DNA of 64,000 nt, taken from the IMG/VR virus record IMGVR_UViG_3300009183_000003, positions 1 through 64,000 of that record. One strand, 5' to 3'. The DNA is from a virus. Made by a program: the position numbers and the translations under genes. How positions within the stretch are numbered: the first letter of the stretch is position 1; every line of letters begins with the position of its first letter. The notes under the pieces are model-generated. The model worked only from the letters and a program-made list of their open reading frames with translations. It had not been told where the DNA came from and did no database searches. This document shows positions 47,594 through 58,700 of this stretch, piece by piece.

Positions 47594-48253
47594 ATGGCAG
47601 GACTAGAAGGATTAGCAAAAGCAAACCCATATTTACAAGCGGCTGAAATAGCAGGCACGTTAGGTATGGGTACTTACCAACTTATTAAAGCGAAGCAACT
47701 CCAAAAGAAACTTGGGGACAGACCAGTTTATGATTATACAGAGGCGAAGGCTGCTAATCAAGGTCAACTTGCCTTGGCTCAGGGAGAGGCTCCAGGACTT
47801 GCTCAACAGATGCAGGGTGTAAACCAAACACTTGCAAATACAACTCAAAGTATTGCCAACATGGCACCATCGGGAGCAGCAGGATTAGGTGCTTTAGTTC
47901 AGGCAGGTGCAGGAACTCAACAAACTGTTGCTGACCTACTTGCAAATGCGGCTCAACAGAAGTTGGGTCTTCAACAGAACTATTTGGCAGGAAAAGCGGC
48001 TAATCAACAATACGCAGACAAAGCGTTTGACATAAATAAAATGGACCCTTACACTCAAAAGGTAAACGAGATTGCTGCAATGAAGCAAGCAGGTCTTCAA
48101 AACATCGGAGGTGGTGTAAGCGCAGGTGTTGATATGTCATCTACAGCAGCGGCAAATGAAGCGTTAGCAAAGGGTCAAATAAAAGACAACGAAGCTATAA
48201 CAGCAATGTTAATAAAATTAGGTCTTCTAAAAGAAGGTGATGTTACAAAATAA
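47594..48253 (+). CDS. Internal virion protein candidate 1
   Basis: 219 residues, Ala/Gln/Gly-rich and helical (APGLAQQMQGVNQTLANTTQ), with a hydrophobic start (LQAAEIAGTLGMGTYQLIKA). Composition and position before two more such genes are like the ejection (internal core) proteins of podoviruses. No sequence family recognised. Confidence 0.5.
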   Translation: MAGLEGLAKANPYLQAAEIAGTLGMGTYQLIKAKQLQKKLGDRPVYDYTEAKAANQGQLALAQGEAPGLAQQMQGVNQTLANTTQSIANMAPSGAAGLGALVQAGAGTQQTVADLLANAAQQKLGLQQNYLAGKAANQQYADKAFDINKMDPYTQKVNEIAAMKQAGLQNIGGGVSAGVDMSSTAAANEALAKGQIKDNEAITAMLIKLGLLKEGDVTK

Positions 48254-48271
48254 ATAATCAAGAGAGATAAG

Positions 48272-49741
48272 ATGGCATTAACACCAGGATTATATGTACC
48301 GCAAGGTCAAGTAGGAACAGGCGCAGCTTATGTGCATCAGATTAAAGACAGATCTGGATATTTAGAAGCTATTGCAAAAGCATCTGAAAAACAAAGGCTT
48401 AACCAAGAGAAACAGATGGCTAAACTCAAAGGTTTCGACTATGGAAAAGTAGTGGACGAAAACATGAAAAAGCATATATCTGCAAAATACAAAGAAGGAC
48501 TTGAAACTTTTGCTGCAATTACAGCCGCAGGTGGTGATATCGCAAGTATATCTACACCCGAAGGTCAAGCATTTAGTGTGTGGCAAAATCAAATAAAAGA
48601 TGAGGCTGATACAGCCGCCCTTGCCGAGGCGAATAAGGAGAAGTTTTTAACTTCTTATTCAACACGTCCGGAGTTATACGACACCGATATTGCATCCGCT
48701 GTTTTAGAAGAATATGAAGCGGCTACTACCCCTGACGATAAGTTGAGAGCAACTCAAAATCTAGACCCTCTTCATTTAAAACAGTTTAATTACAACAAAT
48801 GGATTCAAGAGGAGATTGAACCTGCTAAAACAGATAAGGAAATTATAGAATTAGGAGAAGATATTACAGAATATCAAAATGTTTACAATAAAAAACTTGA
48901 AGAAATCCCTTCGATATTAGCCACTAAACCAGGTTACAGATTAGCTGAAGTTCAATGGAAAAAAAGAAAAGAAAAAGGGGAGGCAGGTTTTGACCAACCT
49001 GATTTTCAAACATTTTTAGAAGATCAAGTTGCTCAACAAAAAATTATTAGAGAAAGTAAGTCAGAATCTCCTGCGGCTCAAGGAAATAATTTTACTATAG
49101 TTATGCCTGGAGAAGACGCAAGTAAAGCAGTAACAACGCCTACTTCAAATGTACAGGGAATGGCGATAAATCTCCCTGACCTTAAAGAGGCATTTGAAGG
49201 TACAAGTCCTAATAACCAAGCGTTTTGGGCAGCAGGTACTGGAAATGTACCTAAATTAGTATTGAAAGGTAAGGGTAATGACCCGGCTGCATACGGGCTT
49301 GACGCAACTGTGGCGGAAGCAGACGGTGATGATCCAAACGGTATTAAAATAAAGGGAGATATGTTGTGGAAGTTTAGAATACCTACACAAGGTCAAGTCT
49401 TTCAACCTCAAGATAAGTCTGACCTATCTCGTCAGTTTAAAGACGCTAACTTTTTTGATGAAAATGGTAAGGTTACAGGAGGAGAACCTGCTGATATGTA
49501 TCAAGATCAGTTGGGTGACTTATGGATAGACTTAACTGATGAAAAAGGAGGTCTTAAACACATTATAGTAGCTGTTGGTGGGTACACTCAAACGTATAAA
49601 GATTCATATGGTGACTTAAAACCAAATCCTTTGAAGTCAGTAGCTGAAAAGAATCAAGCGGCTCTTGAAAAATCGTTGGGTGTAAAGTTTAGTGACTTTG
49701 CCAACAAGTATTTTTACAACAACATGAATATAACAAAGTAG
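48272..49741 (+). CDS. Internal virion protein candidate 2
   Basis: 489 residues, mostly helical and polar, with a basic middle (EVQWKKRKEKGEAG) and beta-rich C-terminal third. Precedes the 3777-residue protein, in the gene order of T7-like internal proteins gp14-gp15-gp16. Role inferred from order only. Confidence 0.5.
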   Translation: MALTPGLYVPQGQVGTGAAYVHQIKDRSGYLEAIAKASEKQRLNQEKQMAKLKGFDYGKVVDENMKKHISAKYKEGLETFAAITAAGGDIASISTPEGQAFSVWQNQIKDEADTAALAEANKEKFLTSYSTRPELYDTDIASAVLEEYEAATTPDDKLRATQNLDPLHLKQFNYNKWIQEEIEPAKTDKEIIELGEDITEYQNVYNKKLEEIPSILATKPGYRLAEVQWKKRKEKGEAGFDQPDFQTFLEDQVAQQKIIRESKSESPAAQGNNFTIVMPGEDASKAVTTPTSNVQGMAINLPDLKEAFEGTSPNNQAFWAAGTGNVPKLVLKGKGNDPAAYGLDATVAEADGDDPNGIKIKGDMLWKFRIPTQGQVFQPQDKSDLSRQFKDANFFDENGKVTGGEPADMYQDQLGDLWIDLTDEKGGLKHIIVAVGGYTQTYKDSYGDLKPNPLKSVAEKNQAALEKSLGVKFSDFANKYFYNNMNITK

Positions 49742-49771
49742 AAATAAGGCTTATCTATTAAATGAAATTAG

Positions 49772-49779
49772 TATATTTG
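49772..49779 (+). promoter_or_regulatory. -7 element before the giant gene
   Basis: TATATTTG, 16 bp before the ATG at 49796. No clear -33 box. It could give the 11.3-kb gene a separate transcript. Confidence 0.5.
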
Positions 49780-49795
49780 TATATACAATTTTTAT

Positions 49796-52700
49796 ATGGC
49801 AACCTTACAAGACCTCTTTAACGAAATACAAGCAGATTCTAGAATTTCAAATCCTCCTACATTTGAAGACTTTCAATCTAAAATGGAAGACCCTGCATAT
49901 GCAGAAAGAGTTAATGAAATATTAGGTAGAAACGGCTACGATGTAAACGCTTACGAGGGATTAAAAAAAAAAGAGGAGTCTATGGTCGAATCTGCTCCGC
50001 TATCTCAGCAGGAGTCAGAGCAGCCAAGCGAAACTACAGAGCCAACCCAGACGGTTGGTACTGAGCCTACACAAGAAGTAGTTACAGAGCAAGTAATTGA
50101 AAAGCCAGTCTTTTCAGCACCTGCTCCTATAAATACAATTTCTCCATTTAAAAAGAAAAAACCGCAAGAAACTAAAGAGGAACTTGCGGCAAAAGCAGTT
50201 CCGTTTGACGATTCTTATAACGTATCTATGGGTTATTTCAACCCAACAACTAATAAGGTTGAGGTGCTTGTAGAGCCAAAAGAAGAGGGGTCTTTTCCCT
50301 ACACTCAAGTTGTTGACGCAGGTGATCCTTGGTTAGAGTCTGTAAAGAAGACCTTTCCTGGAATGGCTATGTACGCTGATGAGAAGGAATGGAAAACCGC
50401 CTCTGCTCAAAAGATGGCAAAGGAAGAGAATGCAATTCCCCCAACTAGCTTAGGTGCTTTGCCTATGACGCCTGTGGATATTAGCGGAAGAAAGGCAGGT
50501 CCTTTAGGAAAGATAATTCAAAAAACATTTGGTTGGGATGACGCTAGATTAGAGCAATTTTATACAGACCAAGATAAAAGGAAGGCAAACAGAACTCCAT
50601 TGGAAGTTTGGGGGTCTGAGTTCAATAAGTTTTTAAAGGGTTCAAAAGATGTTGCTGAAATACAACAAGCAAAAGAATGGGTAAAGCAAGAAAATATTGC
50701 TAACGCCACAGCCGCAAAAGAAAAGTATGAATTTGTATTTTCAAATGGTCGCAGCAATTTAAATCACGATAAAAATGCAATATTAGAAGAGTATGCCACC
50801 AACCCAGATGCAGCGTATTCTAAGTTTAAAAACTTTAGGTCGGACGTTACCCTTGATTATTACGATGCTGAAGAAAGGTATTTAAATAATAAAGGTGAAG
50901 ATCAAGACCAAATTAGGTTTGAAAGGTCAAAATACGAGGCTTTAATTAATGACGAGCGTAACGGAAAAGATTTAGACCGAGTTGATGAGCAGTTTATTCA
51001 AGCACAAGAATCTCGTGCAATGAATGCTTACTCTAACACCCTTGGCTCTGATGTTACTCTATTAACATCAACCAAAGAGTACGAGAAGGCATCCAAGGAT
51101 TTAAGAATTACAAACTTTAAAATTGTACAGGCTCAAAAAAGACTACAAGAGTTAGGTTATGATGTTGCTGGGAAAGCTATAGAGGAACAAGGTAAAACAT
51201 TAACCCAACAACAAATTGAGGCAAAAAAATATGCCGATGAGATGACCTCGTTAAACGATGACTATGAGGAGTTTACTACACCATTAACATCTCGTCAAGA
51301 TGTTATCAACAAGAGAATAGAAGAGTTGCAAACCAAAGGAGAGGTTACGAGAGAAGAAGAGGCGGAATATTCTCAATTGGTTGAAGAGTTCAATGCTATT
51401 AATGAGCAAGTTAACGCCAAGACTTTAAATTACACAACGTCTTGGGGAAAAGCCCAAGAAAATTACAACAAGTATTATACTGAATCAAATGCTCTTTACC
51501 AAACAATTAAAGAGCAAGAAAAGAAAATAAATGACCCCGAGGTTCAAGCGTTAGTTAAAATTATTAACAACGCTAATGACGAAAAGAATTTTGTAATAAA
51601 CCAAACCGGAGTAGATGCGGCAGCGATTTCTGACTTGACTATGGCTGCTGACAGAGTTGACTTAGTTAGTAAGTTAAATGAAAGATCTAAAGGTCATGAG
51701 GAATCTTCTGTAAATCGTTTTGACGATATTCGTGAGAGAGAGAAGATGGATTTCTATATTAATTTGTATGGAAAAGTTGCTGACGAAGCGGTGGGATCAC
51801 CTTTTGTTAGTGGGGCTGTAGAGTTTACTAAAGGTGCTGTTAATACCGCATATAAAATGGCATCTGGATTGTTATTTAGTCCTGTTTATATTGCTAATTT
51901 ATTTGCCGCTGACGATGAGTATTCTGAAATGGACAGGGTTACGGAAACTTTATCAGACGCAAGCACGGTGTTAGACCCATTCACATCGGTTAGAAGCGAT
52001 GCTGACATGGTTGACAAGATATTAAACGCTACAGGTGGTGCAGCAGTTCAAATGGCGGCAATGGCTACAGGCTCAGGAGTTTTAATGGAGGGTGGTATGG
52101 GTGTTATGGCGGCCCAAACCGTTACAACTTTCATGTCCTCTTTCCCAATGAACTACCAAGACAATATCAACTCGGGAATGAATCCAATGGACGCTAGAAA
52201 CATTGCTTTGATGAACACCGCTACTGATGTTTTATTAGAAGGAATATATGGCGAGGGTAAAATTTACAAGGCAATAAGAGCTAGTCGTTCAAGTGCTATT
52301 AAAGAGGGTATTAAGGCTGGTAAAAATGTAGACGAAATAATGGCTGACTTTTATAAGTCTCTACCAAAAGAAGTTGCTGATAAAGCTAAAGACGTGGGAG
52401 TTAGAGCTGTTGCAATAGTTGAGGGAGCAGCTTTAAACGCTTTTGAAGAAACTACTCAAATGGTAGGTCAGAAAGCTACAAACCGAGCGTATAACTATAT
52501 AAACGATGGCTCTGTAGCTGAAGTGGAGACTAATGGAGAAGAGGTAATATTAACAACTATACCTGCCTTATTATTAGGGGGAGCAGGTAACGCTACTATA
52601 GACATTGCCTCTACACAATCAAGAGACGCTTTATCAGAAGGAATTTTATATGTAGGAGCAAATAGCAACAACTTTTTATCAGAGATAGAAAAACAAGTAC

Positions 52701-55700
52701 CAGACTTTTATAACGAGAATAAAAAGCAATTAGAAGAAATTTCAATGGTTGCTAAAGAGTCTCAGAAGTTACCCGGATACGCTAACCTAGACGCTAACTT
52801 AAAGGCTCACGTTTTATCTGAGACAATCAGAAAAAAGAACCTTGAGGCAGCCATGAAAAACTTTGGTTTGGAAGACCCTAAAACTAAAGAGGAAATAGCA
52901 AACATTGATACTGAAATAAAACAAATTCTCGCAGGAGAAAAAACATCAACTATAACCGAAACACCACAAGAAAATGCCGTACAAGAGCCAAGCACAGGAG
53001 AAGTTCTTCAACGCCAACCGCAAGAAGTTGGAGAAGCAGGGAGTCAACGTAAAGGAGTGGAACCAGTCCTCGAAGGGGAAGGTACTACCCAAGAAGTTGG
53101 GAAAGAAGAAATAGTAGCCACTCCACAAGAAGCCAAAGAACAAGAGGCGATGCAAAATGACATCGACCAAGTTCAGCAGTCGACAGGCACCGTTATTAAT
53201 TTAAACGAGGACGGGACTCTTACTATCAACGCTCCTCAAAGAGGTGGTCAGTCTAAAAAAGACGCTGCCATTGAGAACGCTAAACAAGAGTTGACTAACC
53301 TTGGTTACAATGTCGAGAGTAGAGTTGTACAACCTACTCAACAAGAAGTTGTACAAGAGGAAGTACAACCCGAGATTACAGACGAAGAGTTTGACAACTC
53401 AATCAAAGAGGCTGAGGGAATGGGTGTGGTTGCTGGTTCCGAGGCAATAGCTGACTTACAAACTCGTACTGCCCAAGACCCGAAGAAGGGTAAGATTGTT
53501 TCTCAAGCGTCTCGTGCAGTACAAGCACTTAAGTCATTATTCCCAAACATGAACATTGTCCTCCATGAGAATGATGAGTCATATAACAACGCAATGGGAA
53601 CTTTAGGGGGTACGGCTAACACTCGTGGTCAGTTTGTGTATAAGCCTACTGCCGATGGTAACATCCAAGGTGCTGTGCATATCAACCTTGACAGAGCAAA
53701 CGCAAGAACAATTGCTCACGAGGTTACTCACGCTGCTCTCCTCAAGATGTTCAAAGGAGATGGAAAGGTGTTCGGAAACTTTAAAGACAAGTTAAAGGAC
53801 ATTGCCAAGAACCAAAAGATGGTTATCACAGACAAGGAAGGCAACCAAGTAGAAACTACATGGGGAGACGAGGCTGAGAAACTATCTAGCAGATACCAAA
53901 CAGAAGATCAGGCAGAAGAATATCTATCTGAACTTGCAGGTCTTGTTGCGGAGATGGATACAGAGAATCCTACTAACAAGAGCATACTTCAAAAGATTGC
54001 CGAGTTCATCAACAAGTTTATTTTGAGTAACCCTCAACTTAACGCTTTAGGTATAAAGCCAATTACTGATACATCTTCTGCGGAAGAGGTGTTGGAATTC
54101 TTCGACACTCTTGGTAAGAAGATTTCTAGAGGAGAGGAGATTAAAGAATTTGATGACGTGAACTCACTTGGTCTTAGTGGTAAAGTTAATGTCTCTGAAG
54201 GTGTAAAGTCTAAAAGTTCAATAGACTCCGGTGAAATAAAAAGGTTTCCTGTCAACCCAAACACAAGGGTTGAAGAGGGTGTTCCTTTAGAGCAATTCAA
54301 CGGAAAGAGAGTTAACCTAATGGAGTCAGATCGTATGACGGGTGGTTACATAAGCGACTCTGAGGGTAACCCCTTGTTTAAATTTTACGGGGGTGTATTT
54401 TACCCTGTAATTACAGGAAAGTGGTGGGCTTCAAGAAACAAGATGAAGGCAAAAGGAATCGCTGAAAACGCAAACAAAAACAGAGACAAGGACGGGTATA
54501 TTTATTCCGCTCCTATGATTGGCTCAGACAAGCAACACATGAGCAACACAGATATGTTGACCGTCACTGTTGAGCTGATGAAGTTTGACGCTAATTCAAA
54601 AACATCAAAGGTTAAAAAAGCTGACGTTATAAGTTACATTGACAAGGCGTTTAGTAATAAGAGTGTTCAAGGCAAAAAAGCTGTAGTAAAAACTGTCTTG
54701 AAAAAGTCAAACAATATAAATGAATTATTTAATGAGTTGGAGTTTGTCTTGTTCCAAGAGGGGGATAAGATATTAGACAAGAACGGAAGTCCGATATTGG
54801 ACGAGAATAAAAAGCCAATATCAAACTTTACGTTTGAGGAAAGGTTAGCAATAGTTAACTCTATCTTAGGAGACCCAAAAGTTAAAGAAGCAAGATTCCC
54901 ATCGGCAGGGTCTATATCAGACGCTGCTAAAAGATTTGAAGAGCCAATTACGGCAAAGGCTAACAAGATAGGGGACTTGGTTACCATAATGAGAACTAAA
55001 GGCACTTTACAATACAAAACATCCGAGGTTAATGACGACTTTTATCACAAGTCTTACCCAGAAGAAATTTATGCCGTTAACGAAGACGGCTCCCCTGCTG
55101 AGATTGAAGTGTATGTATTAGAAGGGGCTTATAGCATGAACGATGTTTTGCCTTCTTTAACTCAGTCTAGCGGAAAAGAGTTTACATGGGACGAGTATTT
55201 AGAAAAACACAAGTCTGAAAATTTAGCAATAGCTCAATACAACAGAACTGCTAAATTAAGTAGTGCGTCCGGTGAAATCAAATCAGGCGTTAAGACAAAG
55301 TCTCAAATGGATGACGTTCAGCGTACAGCACAGATGTACAACATGAGCGAGCAAGGTTTCTTTCCAAAGAACGCTGACGAGTTTAAGATTAACAAGGACT
55401 TTGAAAAGTTTGGTTTAAAATCAAAGAGAGCAAACCCTACTAATTTTGGTCCAGGTTCTCTATACTTAGTTAACCAATCAGGAAGAAAGGTTAATCCATT
55501 TGGAGTAAAAAGAAAAGCTCAAATTGATATTGACGCAGCAGAGAGTCCTCTATACCAAACGAGAACTAAAGAGGATGTGCCTTTTGTATCTAACGAGCAA
55601 GTTAGAAATGATGTGCCTAAGATGGATGCGACTACTCGTCAGACGGAGGCAAAGAATATTAAGATTGAGCCAGGAATGTTAGTGGGTTCTCGAATAAACA

Positions 55701-58700
55701 TTAACGCATCTAAGTCATTGGGTTACCCTGTACTTACTATTCACCATACATTTGATAAAGGCAAACCTCAAAAAGAAAATCCAAACGCTTCAAAAGGAGA
55801 GGCAATTGGACAGAGAGGTAACGTAACCCTCTCCAATGTAAACTTCAACGTAAGTCAGAGCGAAAGAAATAAGATTGCTGAAGGTCGTGCAAAGGGAGTA
55901 ATGGCTATGGCAGTTGGTCGAGTGATGGATGTTGAACCAAACTTTGATGGAGTTGAACTCTCGTTTAATCCTAATCGTGAACATTTATTTGTCGATTCTG
56001 AAGGAAGGGCAGTTAAATCAGCAGAAGAAGTTACTGTTATGGGATTCAAGGCTTACGCTCGTGGTAAGATAACTTACTTTGAAGATTTTGAAGACCCAAG
56101 AAGTCCTAAGTATACAGCACCATCTCAAACCAAGTTTGCTAAAACAAAAGAAGAACTTGTTAAGATGGCTGACGATGTAGATACCGGCAACACAACTGTT
56201 GAAGAGGTTGGTGTTCCAGAGTTAGCACCCGAAGTAGTTGCCGAGGCGATTACCGCTTTCTCTGATGCTATTGAAAATGGTTCTACTATTGAAGAGGCTA
56301 CAGAAGAGGTTGCGCTTATTTTGGAGAATAGTGCTGAAGAAGGTCCTCGCAAAGTAACTCCTCCATCAGAAAAGACAGAGCCTGTTTCTGCAAATAAAAA
56401 AGAGGAGAAGCCTAAGGCAGAGAAAAAAGAAAAGGTTGTAGGTCCTATACTAAGCGACTCGGAAACTATCGTTGCCTTCACTATTGCAGGAAACGCCAAG
56501 TCTATCATGGACACTACTGGAGTTGCTCAAGCAGATGCAGTTAACGAAGCGGTCCTTGAAATTACCAACGGGGACCAAGAGTCTGCTGATAGATACTTAG
56601 CTCAACCAGGAATTAAAGAGGCGGTCAATAACAAGATAAAACAGATTAAGGCGAAGACTGCAAGAGAGTTAGAGGCTGAGTCTCCAAAGATTACAATTAG
56701 TGAGCGTAAACTTCTTTTGGACAGAGTTAAGGCAGAAATCAAAGCTGCTCTTGAAGGTCGCAAAGAAGGTAAGAAAGAAGGGGTGGAACAAGCTACTGAA
56801 AAAGCTCAAAAGACAATTGATGCTCTAAATAAAAAGTTAGAGGAAGGAAAGATTACTAAGCAAGAGTTGCAAGACAGAATCAAAGAGCTTGGCTATAACA
56901 TCCGATTTGAGGCTGGAGTTGCAAGACTTGCAGGAGAGAAGACTGGAAAGTCTATGGGTAAAAAGTTTGGAGAGTTTGTTGGGTACTTCAAGGGACTCAA
57001 GGCAGGAAGAACTGAGCAGAGAGGTTTGGGTGCTTTAGTATCTGAGTACATAAAAGACGTGGTGGACAATGAGTTTGGCAAGAAGGGTACCGTCTCTCCC
57101 GCTACATTGAAGTCTATTGCTCGTAGAGCAGCAACTATCTCTAACCAAAAACAATTGGATGCCTTTGTGTCTTACTTGGATAAGGTTATTGCAAACAGAA
57201 GACTCGCTGAAGGATTAAATGAAATCAAGAAACTTCAGAAGCAGTTGTTAAACAAGGTTGGGTATCAGTACACATCTAACATGAAGATGTTTGCCAAGTT
57301 CGATATGTTTACAGCGGACGGAGACTTAGCGTTTGATATGCTTACCATGACTGAATACTTAGACGCTCTTCGTGACTTGACTAGCGATAGAGTACCAAAG
57401 ATTGGCAAGATGATGGAATTGTTTGACGATATGTACGACATCAACCAACAGAACCAGCCTGCGCTTAAAACCGCAATTGACTCACTTAATGAATGGCAAA
57501 TAGCAGTAAATAAGTTGTTTAATACCGCTAAAGATATCATTGTTCAAAACAACGGAGTGGTTGATCTAGCCGAATCTTTTCAAAACTATAGGGCATTTAA
57601 ATCTAATGTAAAGAAATACACAAACGCACTTGATGAGTTACTAGTCACAGGCATGATTAGTGAATCTGACTACGAAAGGATGTTTAATGATGTTATTGAA
57701 AAATCTGCTGTTACAGATACTTACGCTTCTGAGTTCCAAGACCAAATAGATGAGTTGAAGAAGATGTTGATAGACGGTATCACAGACAAAGGTGATTATG
57801 GATTTATGGACTCAATCAAGGATTGGTTGAGTAATTCTCCTAACTCATTTACGGAAAATCAAAAGAAATTGATTGACCAGTTAATGAGAGCGACTCCTAA
57901 AAACTTGATGACTTTAAGTCTTGAGGATCTTGACTTGTTAAACCAAGTTACTGCTCAGATTGCTGAGGCAGGATTTGTTGACGAAAAGAATTTAAGAACC
58001 CTATTAGATCGTGCAGAAATTAGAGGCAACGAGGTTGGTAAGAGTTTAGTTGAGCAGTCTCAAAAAGTTCGTAACAAATACTCAAACCCTAAGAATGGAT
58101 ACATCAAGATGATGAGAGACACTCTAGGAAAGAGCGTTGTGTTCTGGGAGTCTCGACTAGGAATGAAAGAGAATGGTGCTTTCAGAAAGCATTTGATAGA
58201 CCCAATCGTAAGAGCAATCAACGGATGGGAGAAAGACTCTCAACGAATTCTAAAAGACTATCAAAGAAAAGTTGATAAAATTAGGGGCATAAATATTTTA
58301 AAGAAACCTTCGGATATTAAAAAACTTATCAACAGAACCAAGATTGAAAAGTTTAAGTTAACCACCGATGGAACTTTGGTCCCTAACGGAACAGTGAAGG
58401 TGTCAAAAGACGCTTACGATAGAGTAATGATTGGTGTTGTTGGACACATACTTAACAACGCATGGAATGCTAAACAGAAGAAGAAAACTGTTAACGATTG
58501 GTTGGGTAAGCAGATACTTAGTGCGGAGCAAAGAAATAAGATGCAGAACGAGGATGTCAACGAGTTGGATATTGTAAATAATATTTACAACGACTTGAAG
58601 CAGATGTTTCCTGACGGAAATGGAGGGTTGGACCACATGGCAGTCCTAGAAGCATTTGAATCAGATCCTACATCTATTCTTACAAGCAATCAGTTGGAGT